Shown here in pieces: positions 20,183 to 28,502 of a stretch of DNA of 64,000 nt. Position 1 is the stretch's first letter. The number at the start of each line of letters is the position of its first letter. Source of the DNA: Pseudomonadota bacterium (GTDB lineage: Bacteria > Pseudomonadota > Gammaproteobacteria > Burkholderiales > Rhodocyclaceae); contig JAGTRW010000004.1 of NCBI GenBank assembly GCA_018262095.1, forward strand, positions 152,785 to 216,784, given 5' to 3'. The notes under the pieces were generated by a model, which was not told the DNA's origin, searched no databases, and worked only from the letters and a program-made list of their open reading frames with translations. The position numbers and the translations under genes were made by a program.

Positions 20183-20317
20183 GTCAATTTTCTCCCTGGT
20201 AAATTGTGATCAAAAGAATCAAGCGAGTGATTCAAAGCACGTTCTGTGCCGTATCGAATAATGGGTTTTGTAGCTAAAAAGATACCAGTCTAATTTTATA
20301 AACACAACTATTTCTTC

Positions 20318-20926
20318 TCATTGCGCGCTTGGCGAACTGGCGAGGAAGCCCGCGTCGACCGCCGAGTTGATCAGCTCGAGCGCCAGCGCGCCGAGCGCCG
20401 GGGCGCCCTGCGCGATCGATTCGGCGCGGTGGCGAACCTTGTCAGCGGTGACGCCGTTGGCTTGCCAGGCGCGGCCTTCGGTCAGGCTGTTGTGGATCAT
20501 CGGCATCAGGCGGTCGAGCGACAGCGCGAAGCGCGCCTCCGGCGTTTCGCTCGCCTCGTATTCGTCCCAGGCGGCGCGCAGACGCTCGGCTTGCGCCGCA
20601 GGCAGCAGGCCGAAAATCCGCTCGGCGGCGGCCTGTTCGCGCGCGGCCTTGGTTTGTTCGCCGATGCTGTCGTAGGCGAAGGTGTCGCCGGCGTCGATTT
20701 CAACGAGGTCGTGCACCAACAGCAGCTCGAGAACGCGAGCGCTATCGACCGGGGCGGCCGCGTGTTCGCTGAGGATCATCGCCATCAGGCTGACGTGCCA
20801 GCTGTGCTCAGCGGTATTTTCGCGGCGCGATCCGTCGGCCAGATAGTTCTGCCGCAGCACGGTCTTGAGGCGGTCGATTTCAACGATGAAAGCGATCTGT
20901 TGTTCGAGTCGGGTAGCACTGTTCAT
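20318..20926 (-). CDS. HD-domain phosphohydrolase (HD_3/YfbR-like)
   Basis: 202-residue cytosolic protein with HD-superfamily metal motifs: RRENTAEHSWHVSLMA (first His), LLVHDLVEIDAGDTFA (HD pair, about residues 68-84) and a distal Asp in LSLDRLMPMIH. This pattern belongs to the 5'-deoxynucleotidase-like HD_3 group, which removes phosphate from nucleoside monophosphates. ATG 20926 has AAGGAG five bases upstream. The open frame continuing upstream is antisense-like sequence over the FIST gene and is ignored. Confidence 0.88.
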   Translation of the reverse strand: MNSATRLEQQIAFIVEIDRLKTVLRQNYLADGSRRENTAEHSWHVSLMAMILSEHAAAPVDSARVLELLLVHDLVEIDAGDTFAYDSIGEQTKAAREQAAAERIFGLLPAAQAERLRAAWDEYEASETPEARFALSLDRLMPMIHNSLTEGRAWQANGVTADKVRHRAESIAQGAPALGALALELINSAVDAGFLASSPSAQ

Positions 20927-20961
20927 GACAACTCCTTCAAATGGGCGACGTGCCCGATAGA

Positions 20962-22020
20962 TTAGCGCCGGCTGATCAGCGCGGTGACGACGGCGTTGTG
21001 CAACGCCCGGTTGGCGTGTTGCGCGGTCGCTGGCGCGATTTGGCCGGTGCCGTAGGTGCCGAGCACCGGCAGCGCCGGGAAGCGCTGGCGCAAGGCGATG
21101 AGGTCGCGGTCTTCGCCGCCGTAAAAATAAGGGCCGCGGCCGATACACGAGAACATCAGCGCGCCGGCCGGGGCGGGGGCTCTCGCCGCCAGCCGCCCGA
21201 GCATCTGCCGCATCTCGGCTTCGGCGCTCGGCGCTTGCCGGATGGCCCAGGCCAGATGCTGTCCGGCGGTCAGCTGCCCGGTCAGCGTCAGCGAGCGGTC
21301 GGCGTTGACGGCGATGATCGCCAACGCGCGGTAGCGGCCTTCGGCGAGCGCCGGCTCGGCGTCGCCATCGATCAGCACGGCGCAAAGCTGATGCAGCGCC
21401 GTGTCCTCGCGCAACTGCGGCGGCAGGACGCGCTTGAGGCTGTTCGCTGCGCTCTGGCCGCCGAGCCGCTCGACATCGTAGCCATTGCTGCGCTCGACCG
21501 CTTGCGCCTCGCCGAGCAGTCGCAGTCCGCTGGAGACGCCGAGATCGACGCTGGCGCCGAGCAACTGCACGCTGCAGCGTTGTTCTGCCGTCAGCCGGCT
21601 CTGCTGCCAGGCCTGCGCACGCCCGACGCTGCCGGCGAAACTGCCGCCAAAGCGCGTTGGCGGTGCCGACCACTCGACCGGGAAGTCGCCGCCGACATAG
21701 CTTAGCCAGGGGCCCGCTGCGGGGGGGCCGAGCGACAGACCGGCGCCAAAAACCATGACCGCGGCGGCGGGGCGATCGACGGACCAGCCGGCCTCGGTGA
21801 GCACACCGGCGGCAATGCCGCCGGCGACCTGAGTGCAATTGGCGGCGCGCGCGCAGGCAGTGACCGCGGGCTGCGCGTGGCGTTCGAACTCGGGCGTCAG
21901 GAACAGCAGAACGCCGTTGGCGTGCGTCAGCCCGGCCTTGGCCAGCGCCTGGGCGGTCGCCTGCTCGGCGAGCTGCGGCAGCGGGTCGTTGCCTGAAACG
22001 AGCGCGGTAGCGACGGTCAT
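20962..22020 (-). CDS. FIST-domain signalling protein
   Basis: 352-residue protein with the FIST N and FIST C arrangement seen in putative small-ligand sensors. Signatures are GVLLFLTPEFERHAQPAV and QVAGGIAAGVLTEAGW in the N-terminal half, and the C-terminal LMFSCIGRGPYFYGGEDRDL with LPVLGTYGTGQIAP. No attached output domain (kinase or GGDEF) is present, so it probably acts through a partner. ATG 22020 is preferred over the longer frame because the FIST homology begins at MTVATALVSG. No strong Shine-Dalgarno is visible. It lies 35 bases upstream of the HD gene on the same strand. Confidence 0.88.
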   Translation of the reverse strand: MTVATALVSGNDPLPQLAEQATAQALAKAGLTHANGVLLFLTPEFERHAQPAVTACARAANCTQVAGGIAAGVLTEAGWSVDRPAAAVMVFGAGLSLGPPAAGPWLSYVGGDFPVEWSAPPTRFGGSFAGSVGRAQAWQQSRLTAEQRCSVQLLGASVDLGVSSGLRLLGEAQAVERSNGYDVERLGGQSAANSLKRVLPPQLREDTALHQLCAVLIDGDAEPALAEGRYRALAIIAVNADRSLTLTGQLTAGQHLAWAIRQAPSAEAEMRQMLGRLAARAPAPAGALMFSCIGRGPYFYGGEDRDLIALRQRFPALPVLGTYGTGQIAPATAQHANRALHNAVVTALISRR

Positions 22021-22047
22021 TGGGGGAAGTATGTCCGAAAAAATGCA

Positions 22048-22297
22048 GTTAACCGCAACGAACACAACGGGCACAACGAGTACAGCATATAGATCGGGGT
22101 AGGGAGACGCTGATTAAATGCAAAAATGTCATTCCCGCGAACGCGGGAATCCAGGAAAAACAACGAACTGGACCCCGGCTTTCGCCGGTGTGACGAATAA
22201 ATCAGCACCTCCACAGAACACGTATTGATAGTCATGCGACAGCAATTGACGATAATTCAAGCGTTTGCTTTGTGTTCGTCGTGCCCGTTGTGGTTAA
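22048..22297. mobile_element. Inverted-repeat element with ACACAACG-type ends (copy 1)
   Basis: The left end (22048-22079) is GTTAACCGCAACG followed by 9-bp units of the form nnCACAACG. The right end (22271-22297) is the inverse complement of the same pattern, TTAACCACAACG plus CACGACG/AACACA units. The 190-base interior has no gene and contains the dRS3-like palindromic pair. A second element with the same ends lies at 49642-49777. It has the look of a non-autonomous (MITE-like) or REP-like element. No transposase is present and target-site duplication is not obvious. Confidence 0.5.
22127..22195. repeat. Paired palindromic repeat resembling dRS3/REP sequences
   Basis: A perfect 9-bp palindrome ATTCCCGCG/CGCGGGAAT (22131-22150) and a second, imperfect palindrome (about 22167-22195, CCCCGGCTTTCGCCGG core) face each other as inverted copies around a short spacer. 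The GTCATTCCCGCG...CGCGGGAATCCAG form is the type of dispersed intergenic repeat known as dRS3 in Neisseria and found in other proteobacteria. It is nested inside the larger element 22048-22297. Confidence 0.65.
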
Positions 22298-22301
22298 TTT
22301 C

Positions 22302-22946
22302 CTAAGCCTTGTAAAGCTCGGTTTTTTCCTTGTACTCGCACAGGTCGGCGATATCGCAGCGCCAGCATTCGGGTTTGCGCGCCTTGCACACGTAGCGCCC
22401 GTGCAGGATCAGCCAGTGATGGGCGTCGTGCGCAAATTCGTCGGCAACGACCTTGAGCAGCTTGTGCTCGACGTCGAGCACGGTCTTGCCGGGCGCCAGT
22501 TTCGTACGGTTGGCGACGCGGAAGATGTGCGTATCGACGGCGATCGTCGGCTCGCCGAAAGCGGTGTTGAGCACGACGTTGGCGGTCTTGCGGCCGACGC
22601 CGGGCAGCGCTTCGAGCGCCGCCCGGTCGTTCGGCACCTCGCCGCCGTGCGCTTCGACGAGTTGCCGGCAGGTGGCGATGACGTTCCTGGCCTTGGTATT
22701 GTAGAGGCCGATGCGGTTGATGTAGGTGGAGAGGCGCTCTTCGCCGAGCGCGGCCATCGCCTGCGGCGTTGGCGCGTCGGCAAAGAGCGATCGTGTTGCG
22801 AAGTTGACGCTCTTGTCGGTCGCCTGCGCCGAGAGGATCACCGCGATCAGCAACTGGAAAGTCGACGCGTACTGAAGTTCGGTCGTCGGCGCCGGATTGG
22901 CGGCGCGCAGGCGTCTGAAAATTTCGGCGCGTTTGGCCTCGTTCAT
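22302..22946 (-). CDS. nth: Endonuclease III (DNA glycosylase/AP lyase)
   Basis: Base-excision repair enzyme of 214 aa that removes oxidised pyrimidines and cleaves AP sites. The helix-hairpin-helix and catalytic Lys are in LPGVGRKTANVVLN (about 112-125), the catalytic Asp in VDTHIFRVANR (about 136-146), and the 4Fe-4S loop is C-x6-C-x2-C-x5-C (CKARKPECWRCDIADLC) near the C-terminus. Ten bases separate it from rnfE on the same strand, giving the widespread rnf/rsxABCDGE-nth gene order. Confidence 0.97.
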   Translation of the reverse strand: MNEAKRAEIFRRLRAANPAPTTELQYASTFQLLIAVILSAQATDKSVNFATRSLFADAPTPQAMAALGEERLSTYINRIGLYNTKARNVIATCRQLVEAHGGEVPNDRAALEALPGVGRKTANVVLNTAFGEPTIAVDTHIFRVANRTKLAPGKTVLDVEHKLLKVVADEFAHDAHHWLILHGRYVCKARKPECWRCDIADLCEYKEKTELYKA

Positions 22947-22956
22947 TCGGGGTCGA

Positions 22957-23643
22957 TCAGTGGCAGCCGGCGGCCGTCGCCGGTTCGGGCGGACGTCGGC
23001 GCGAGCGCGCTGCGGCGCGCGACTCGATCCAGTTCTTCCAGGCGATCAGGCAGCCGAGCAGGATGAAGGCGCCGGGCGGCAGCATCGCGAGCAGCAGGCC
23101 GGGGTAGTCGGCGGGCAGAATCTGCAGCGGGTGCAGGCCGGGGAAGACCATGTCGATCCCCGAGAACAGCGTGCCGCGGCCGATCAGCTCGCGCAGGCCG
23201 CCGAGCAAGGAGAGCGTCCACAGCATGCCGACGCCCATGAAAATGCCGTCCGCTGCCGATTGCAGCGGCGGGTTCTTGTTGGCGTAGGCCTCGACGCGCG
23301 CCAGAACGATGCAGTTGGTGACGATCAGCGGGATGAAGATGCCGAGCACCAGGTAGAGCTGGTGCAGATTGGCGTTGAACAAGAGGTCGACGACGGTGAC
23401 CAGCGCGGCGACGATCAGGATGAAGACCGGGATGCGGATCTCGTGCGGGATCAGGTAGCGCAGGCTGGCAACGGCAGCGCCCGAAATGGCCATCACCAGG
23501 ATCGTCGCCAGCGAGAGCATGGCGCCATTGACCAGGTTGGTCGTCACCGCCAGCAGCGGGCACAGGCCCAGGATCTGGACGATGCTGGTGTTCTGGCGCC
23601 AGACGCCGTTGGCGGCGATCTGGCGGAATTCTTCGCGGGTCAT
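22957..23643 (-). CDS. rnfE: Ion-translocating Rnf/Rsx complex subunit E
   Basis: 228-residue integral membrane subunit of the Rnf (Rsx) ferredoxin:NAD oxidoreductase. It has about six membrane segments and the characteristic start EEFRQIAANGVWRQN followed by LGLCPLLAVTTNLVNGA. The internal repeat relationship with RnfA is seen in the LGLCP motif shared by both. ATG 23643 overlaps the rnfG stop (ATGA). The C-terminus is basic and Arg-rich. The upstream open extension overlaps rnfG and is not used. Confidence 0.96.
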   Translation of the reverse strand: MTREEFRQIAANGVWRQNTSIVQILGLCPLLAVTTNLVNGAMLSLATILVMAISGAAVASLRYLIPHEIRIPVFILIVAALVTVVDLLFNANLHQLYLVLGIFIPLIVTNCIVLARVEAYANKNPPLQSAADGIFMGVGMLWTLSLLGGLRELIGRGTLFSGIDMVFPGLHPLQILPADYPGLLLAMLPPGAFILLGCLIAWKNWIESRAAARSRRRPPEPATAAGCH

Positions 23644-24311
23644 TTGGCTTCTCCTCGAGCTGGCGCGAAAAGCTGTTGGCGATTCTCTTCGACATAGAGC
23701 GCGGCCTTGCGCACGGCCTTGATCACGGCGCGCGGCGTGACCGTCGCTCCGGCGACCGAGTCGAAGCGCCCGCCGTCCTTCTTGACCTTCCATTCGCGCG
23801 CGTCGATCCGGCCGGGATTGAGTCCGTCGAACTGGGTGATCCACGGGTGCTCTTTGTTCTTGTCCTTCTGCGGCTCGACGTAATCGCCCAGTCCCGGCGT
23901 TTCCTTGTGCTGCGTGACGCGTACGCCGAGTACCGCGCCGTCGGCGGCAAAGGCGATCAGCAGGCGGATCTTTCCCGCATAGCCGTCGGGCGCGACCGCT
24001 TCGAGCACCAGCGCGGCCGGCTCGCCATTTTTACGCGCGCGATACGCTATCGACGTCTCGTTCTGGCCGAGCGCGGCGGCAGGCTGCAGCTGAACAGTGT
24101 CCTTGAGCAGGTCGTTGTCGTAGCCTACGCGCGGCAGCACTTCGTCGATCAGCTTCATTTTTTCGCCGGCCGCCGCCGCTTCGATGGTCGGCAGCGTCCA
24201 CAGATAGGCGGCGGACAGCAGTCCGGTGAACGCGACGACGAAGAGGAACAGGATCACCGCCGTGCGCACGGCCATCTTCATCGCGCTCGGCGGCTTGGCC
24301 TGCGTGCTCAT
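23640..24311 (-). CDS. rnfG: Rnf/Rsx complex subunit G (FMN-binding)
   Basis: 223-residue subunit with one N-terminal membrane anchor (about 16-38, AVILFLFVVAFTGLLSAAY) and a periplasmic FMN-binding domain. The flavinylation site is GATVT within DSVAGATVTPRAV (the family usually shows SGATxT), so the acceptor Thr is retained. HKETPGLGD upstream is another family signature. It overlaps rnfD and rnfE by four bases each, so translation is coupled. Confidence 0.95.
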   Translation of the reverse strand: MSTQAKPPSAMKMAVRTAVILFLFVVAFTGLLSAAYLWTLPTIEAAAAGEKMKLIDEVLPRVGYDNDLLKDTVQLQPAAALGQNETSIAYRARKNGEPAALVLEAVAPDGYAGKIRLLIAFAADGAVLGVRVTQHKETPGLGDYVEPQKDKNKEHPWITQFDGLNPGRIDAREWKVKKDGGRFDSVAGATVTPRAVIKAVRKAALYVEENRQQLFAPARGEAK

Positions 24312-25327
24312 GGCTTGCCCTTCATGCCGAAGATCGGCGGCTGGGTGTAGAGGTCGATCAGCGGCACGCAGATGTTGAGCAGCAGCACGGCAAAAGCGAC
24401 GCCGTCGGGATAGCCGCCGAAGACGCGGATGAGATAGGCGAGGACGCCCGCAGCGAAGCCGAAGATCAGCTTGCCCTTGGGCGTCGTACAGCCCGACACC
24501 GGGTCGGTGACGATGAAGAAGGCGCCGAGCATGGTGCCGCCCGAGAAGAGATGAAAGAGCGGATTGGCGAACTGCGCCGGGTTCCACAGCCAGAGCGCAC
24601 CGGCGAAGAGCGCGATGCCGCCGATGAAGGCGAAGGGGGCGTGAGCGCTGATGACTTTGCGCTGCCACAGCCACAGGCCGCCCAAGAGATACGCGGCAGC
24701 GACCCACTCCCAGCCGCGCCCCGCGAGCTGGCCGTAGGTGCTGGTGTCGGCGACGATCTTGGCGACCGAAACGCTGCCCTCGCCGAGCTTGAGCGCGGTC
24801 TTGAGCGCGTCGAGCGGCGTCGCGCCGCTCATCGCGTCGATTCGTGGCGCCAAGCCAAAGATCAGCGCCAGTTGATCGACAAAGCCGGCATTGGTGTCGA
24901 CCGGCGGCCATTGCGACATGAGCGCCGGGAACGAGACGATGGCCACCGCGAAGGCGATCATCGCCGGGTTGAACGGGTTCTGGCCGAGTCCGCCGTAGAG
25001 GTGCTTGGCGATTACGATGGCGAACAACACGCCGACGACGATCAGCCACCACGGCGCGAGCGGCGGGAAAGCGAGCGCGATCAGCCAGGCGGTGACCAGT
25101 GCGCTGCCGTCGCCAAGATAGAGGGCGAGCGGCTTGCCCAGCAGTCTGAGCATCGCCGCTTCGGCGGCCAGCGCGCAAGCACTGGCGACGACGAGCTGGA
25201 CCAGTACCGCCGGGCCGAGCAGCCAGACGTAGGCGGCAATGCCCGGCAGCAAGGCGGCGAGCACCTGCAGCATGACGCGCTGGACGCTGACGTTCTGCGC
25301 GAGGTAGGGCGGGGTGCTGAAGTTCAT
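24308..25327 (-). CDS. rnfD: Rnf/Rsx complex subunit D (FMN-binding membrane subunit)
   Basis: 339-residue NqrB/RnfD-type membrane subunit with about nine or ten hydrophobic segments. It carries a covalent flavin site SGATPLDA (about residues 164-171) and the family region FHLFSGGTMLGAFFIVTDPVSG near the C-terminus. ATG 25327 is the natural start (MNFSTPPYLAQN). It is separated from rnfC by 187 bases containing a palindromic element, unlike the tight spacing elsewhere in the operon. Confidence 0.96.
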   Translation of the reverse strand: MNFSTPPYLAQNVSVQRVMLQVLAALLPGIAAYVWLLGPAVLVQLVVASACALAAEAAMLRLLGKPLALYLGDGSALVTAWLIALAFPPLAPWWLIVVGVLFAIVIAKHLYGGLGQNPFNPAMIAFAVAIVSFPALMSQWPPVDTNAGFVDQLALIFGLAPRIDAMSGATPLDALKTALKLGEGSVSVAKIVADTSTYGQLAGRGWEWVAAAYLLGGLWLWQRKVISAHAPFAFIGGIALFAGALWLWNPAQFANPLFHLFSGGTMLGAFFIVTDPVSGCTTPKGKLIFGFAAGVLAYLIRVFGGYPDGVAFAVLLLNICVPLIDLYTQPPIFGMKGKP

Positions 25328-25382
25328 GATTCGCTGTCCATCTTCGACATCGGGCCGTCAACGACAAACGACCCTGGCGTCA

Positions 25383-25486
25383 ACCCCTCCCGACCTCCCC
25401 TTGTCAGGGGAGGGGAAGACCGCGCCGCTCCCCCCTGATGCCCCGCAGGAAATTCCCTTGGGGGACAAGGGGGGCTGGGGGGGTTA
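25383..25486. mobile_element. Small inverted-repeat element between rnfC and rnfD
   Basis: The ends AACCCCTCCC...CCCCTTGTC (25383-25408) and the inverse complement of GACAAGGGGGGCTGGGGGGGTT (25465-25486) match at most positions. The left arm also folds on itself (CTCCCC...GGGGAG). There is no coding capacity. It resembles dispersed C/G-rich palindromic repeats found between genes in proteobacteria. It accounts for the unusual 187-base gap inside the rnf operon. Confidence 0.55.
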
Positions 25487-25514
25487 AACCGAGGTGTGCA
25501 TGGCGACGACCGAT

Positions 25515-27236
25515 TCATTGTTCTTCTTTCGGCGAAGGCTGTGACGCGGTGTCAGTTGAGCTTGTCGCCCCCTGCAGCGGCGCGCGGCGCGCCTCGATTT
25601 GCTCGATTTCCTTGCGCTGGGCGATGGTCAGCGCGTCGGTGTTCTTGGGTTGCACGGCCTCGCGCTGGACTCGCGCGCGCTCGATCGCGGCGGCGATCGC
25701 CGCCTGCTTGGCGGCCTGCGCTTCGCTTGCCGAATCAACCGCGGCAGCGGCGGCCGGCGCTGCGCTCGCCGTCGACTCGCTCACCACTGGCGCCGCCTTC
25801 TTGGCGGCAGCGGCCTTGGCCAGGCGCGCCGCTTTTTCGGCCTTGTCGCGCTCTTCGCGTTCGTTGCGCGATTCGAAGCGCGCTTTGGCGGCGTCGGCCT
25901 TGTTCTTTTCGCGCTCGCGCGACCAGATCTCGCTCTTGGCGAAGCGGAAGTACTGGACCAGCGGGATGTGCGACGGACAGACGTAGCTGCAGCAGCCGCA
26001 TTCGATGCAGTCGAAGATCTTGTATTCCTGCGTCTTGCCGAAGTTCCTGGCGCGCGCGAACCAGTACATCTCGAACGGCGCGAGCTCGTGCGGGCAGACC
26101 TGCGCGCACGCGCCGCAGCGGATGCACGGCATTTCGGGCAGCGCCGGCGGGAACAGCGTCTTTGAGCCGGCGATGATGCAGTTGCTCGCCTTGACGAGCG
26201 GCGCCTCCAGGCTCGGCAGCTCGAAGCCCATCATCGGGCCGCCCATCAGGTAGCTGTTGGTGTCGGCTTGGGGCGTCCCGAGCGCGACGAAATCCCTGAT
26301 CGGCGTTCCGATCAGCGCTTCCCAGTTGCGCGGCGCGTCGACGTTGCCAGTGAGGGTCACGATTCGCGAGATCACCGGCTCGCCGTGCGCGATCGCGCGC
26401 CACGCGGTATAGGCGGTCGCCACGTTGAAGCACTGCACGCCCATCTCGGGCGAACGACGGCTGGCCGGGACTTCCTTGCCGGTGAGCACGCGGATCAGCT
26501 GCTTGGCGCCGCCCGCCGGGTAGCGCGTCGGCACGGCGATCACCTCGAACTCGGCGTAGTCGGCTTCGAGCTCTCGTACCGCTGCGCTCATCGCGGCGAC
26601 CGCCTCGGGCTTGTTGTCCTCGATGCCGATCAGCACGCGCTTGGGTTTCAAGAGGTCGCGGAAGATCCCGGCGCCGCGAACGATCTCTTCGGCGCGTTCG
26701 CGCATCAGCATGTCGTCGCAGGTCATGAACGGCTCGCATTCGGCGCCGTTGATGACGAGTTCGTCCATCGCCACCGATTTCGCTGCGGCGAGCTTGGCGT
26801 GGCTCGGGAAGACCGCGCCGCCCAGGCCGACGACGCCCGAGTCGCGCAGGATCTCGCGAACGCGCTCGGGTGCGAGGCGCTGATAGTCGACCGGGGAGCG
26901 TTCAATCCACTGGTCGCGGCCGTCGGTCTCGATGACCACCGACAGCGTCGGCAGCCCCGACGGGTGAGCGGCGACGCGCTCTTCGACGGCGACGACGGTG
27001 CCTGACGACGGCGCATGCACCGCCGAAGACAGCCACTGGTCGGCGCTGCCGATGCATTGTCCCTTCAAGACGTATTCGCCGACTTCGACCAGCGGATTGG
27101 GGATGCCGCCGATGCTTTGATGCAGCGGGACGATCAAGCGCGGCGGCAGCGGCGCGCGGCCGATCGGCTGCTGCAGCGATGGCGCCTTGTGCGTGTCGGG
27201 CTTGACGCCGCCCTTGAATTTGAAGAGTTGGAGCAT
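25515..27236 (-). CDS. rnfC: Rnf/Rsx complex subunit C (NADH/FMN/4Fe-4S)
   Basis: 573-residue peripheral subunit that exchanges electrons with NAD(H). It has the N-terminal KFKGGVKPDTHK signature, the nucleotide/FMN region VGLGGAVFPSHAKL (about 135-148) with INGAECEPFMTCDD, and two 4Fe-4S ferredoxin sites (CIRCGACAQVCP near 369 and CIECGCCSYVCP near 408). The last 120 residues are an Ala/Lys/Glu-rich coiled tail, as in many proteobacterial RnfC proteins. It is 18 bases downstream of rnfB. Confidence 0.97.
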   Translation of the reverse strand: MLQLFKFKGGVKPDTHKAPSLQQPIGRAPLPPRLIVPLHQSIGGIPNPLVEVGEYVLKGQCIGSADQWLSSAVHAPSSGTVVAVEERVAAHPSGLPTLSVVIETDGRDQWIERSPVDYQRLAPERVREILRDSGVVGLGGAVFPSHAKLAAAKSVAMDELVINGAECEPFMTCDDMLMRERAEEIVRGAGIFRDLLKPKRVLIGIEDNKPEAVAAMSAAVRELEADYAEFEVIAVPTRYPAGGAKQLIRVLTGKEVPASRRSPEMGVQCFNVATAYTAWRAIAHGEPVISRIVTLTGNVDAPRNWEALIGTPIRDFVALGTPQADTNSYLMGGPMMGFELPSLEAPLVKASNCIIAGSKTLFPPALPEMPCIRCGACAQVCPHELAPFEMYWFARARNFGKTQEYKIFDCIECGCCSYVCPSHIPLVQYFRFAKSEIWSREREKNKADAAKARFESRNEREERDKAEKAARLAKAAAAKKAAPVVSESTASAAPAAAAAVDSASEAQAAKQAAIAAAIERARVQREAVQPKNTDALTIAQRKEIEQIEARRAPLQGATSSTDTASQPSPKEEQ

Positions 27237-27254
27237 GCGGGTATTTTCCGGCGT

Positions 27255-27806
27255 TCAGGCGACGCGCTTGAGCTGTTTGATCTCGATCACCGGATACTTC
27301 CACTTCCAGCTGTCGATGTTCTCGGTGATCCGCGCCATGCTGATGCATTCGACCGGACACGGCGGCAGGCACAGCTCGCAGCCGGTGCACAAGGCGCCGA
27401 CGATGGTGTGCATTTGCTTGGCGGCGCCGACGATGGCGTCGACCGGGCAGGCCTGGATGCACAGCGTGCAGCCGATGCAGGTTTGCTCGTCGATGATCGC
27501 GACCTGCTTGGGTTTTTCCTCGGCGTCGAGCGGCTTGACTTCGCGACCGAGCAGGTCGGCGAGCTTGCGCACGCCTTCCTGGCCGCCGGGCGGGCACAGA
27601 TTGATTTCGGCTTCGCCTTCGGCGATCGCTTCGGCGTAGGGCTTGCAGCCCGGGTAGCCGCATTGCCCGCATTGCGTCTGCGGCAGGATGGCCTCGATTT
27701 TTTCGACCAGCGGGTTGCCTTCGACCTTGAACTTGATCGAGGCGTAACCGAGCGCCGAACCGAGCACGATGGCGCCGAGCGCCATGATCAGGATCGCGGT
27801 GAGCAT
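27255..27806 (-). CDS. rnfB: Rnf/Rsx complex subunit B (ferredoxin-like)
   Basis: 183-residue subunit with an N-terminal membrane anchor (about 1-25). It has a four-Cys cluster domain ([16 protein letters not shown] with a downstream Cys in INLCPPGG) and two 4Fe-4S ferredoxin sites ([13 protein letters not shown] and [13 protein letters not shown]). The start ATG at 27806 shares one base with the rnfA stop (TAATG), which fixes the start; the longer open frame is a continuation over rnfA. Electrons enter the complex here from reduced ferredoxin. Confidence 0.97.
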   Translation of the reverse strand: MLTAILIMALGAIVLGSALGYASIKFKVEGNPLVEKIEAILPQTQCGQCGYPGCKPYAEAIAEGEAEINLCPPGGQEGVRKLADLLGREVKPLDAEEKPKQVAIIDEQTCIGCTLCIQACPVDAIVGAAKQMHTIVGALCTGCELCLPPCPVECISMARITENIDSWKWKYPVIEIKQLKRVA

Positions 27807-28390
27807 TACTGGTACTTGTCCAGGCCGGCGAAGCCCATGAAAGCGAGGCTCATCAGCCCGGCGGTGACCATCGCGATGGCGACGCCGCGAAAATGAACGG
27901 GAACGTCGGCGCCTTCGACGCGTTCGCGGATTCCGGCGAAGAGCACCAGCACCAGCGAAAAACCGATCGCGCTGCCGGCGCCGAAGAGCAGCGACTCGAC
28001 GAAGTTGTACTGGTTGGCGACGTTGAGTAGCGGAACGCCGAGCACCGCGCAGTTGGTGGTGATCAGCGGCAGGTAGATGCCCAGCACTTGGTGCAGCACC
28101 GGGCTGGTTTTCTGGATCACCATCTCGGTGAGCTGGACGATCGCCGCGATGGTGACGATGAACGACAGCGTGCGCAGGTATTCGAGCCCGAACGGCATGA
28201 GCAGGAAGTGGTCGATGACGTAGCTCGCGCCGGTCGCGACGGTGAGCACGAAGGTCGTCGCCGAGCCCATGCCGAAGGCCGTTTCCACTTTCTTGGAAAC
28301 GCCCATGAACGGGCACAGGCCGAGGATTCTGACCAGCACGACGTTGTTGACCAGCACAGCGCCGACGATGATGAACAGGTAATGGGTCAT
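27806..28390 (-). CDS. rnfA: Rnf/Rsx complex subunit A
   Basis: 194-residue membrane subunit with six predicted segments. [28 protein letters not shown] at the N-terminus and [13 protein letters not shown] in the centre are near-invariant in RnfA. The family length is about 193. It is the first gene of the operon; the promoter lies 55 bases upstream. ATG 28390 is chosen because family homology starts at [11 protein letters not shown]; no good Shine-Dalgarno is seen. Confidence 0.97.
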   Translation of the reverse strand: MTHYLFIIVGAVLVNNVVLVRILGLCPFMGVSKKVETAFGMGSATTFVLTVATGASYVIDHFLLMPFGLEYLRTLSFIVTIAAIVQLTEMVIQKTSPVLHQVLGIYLPLITTNCAVLGVPLLNVANQYNFVESLLFGAGSAIGFSLVLVLFAGIRERVEGADVPVHFRGVAIAMVTAGLMSLAFMGFAGLDKYQ

Positions 28391-28444
28391 GGGTGGCCGG
28401 GCGGGAAAAGCCTGCAAAGGCTGCAGGGGCGGCAAAGCGTTGCG

Positions 28445-28473
28445 ATTATCCGCTATTGGCGGGGGGCATTCAA
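28445..28473 (-). promoter_or_regulatory. sigma70-type promoter of the rnf operon
   Basis: Reading the minus strand: TTGAAT (28473-28468), a spacer of exactly 17 bases and GATAAT (28450-28445), placing the transcription start near 28438, about 48 bases before rnfA. Both hexamers match consensus in 5 of 6 positions. Not experimentally supported. Confidence 0.6.
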
Positions 28474-28502
28474 CCTTGTTGCGGGTATAAGTATATAAGG
28501 CG

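Noticed and set aside
20927..21838. Upstream extension of the HD-domain frame
   Set aside because: Overlaps the FIST gene on the same strand in another frame and is Arg-rich; a strong Shine-Dalgarno supports the internal ATG at 20926.
24312..25367. Upstream extension of the rnfG frame
   Set aside because: Same-strand shadow of rnfD; the ATGA overlap at 24308-24311 fixes the rnfG start.
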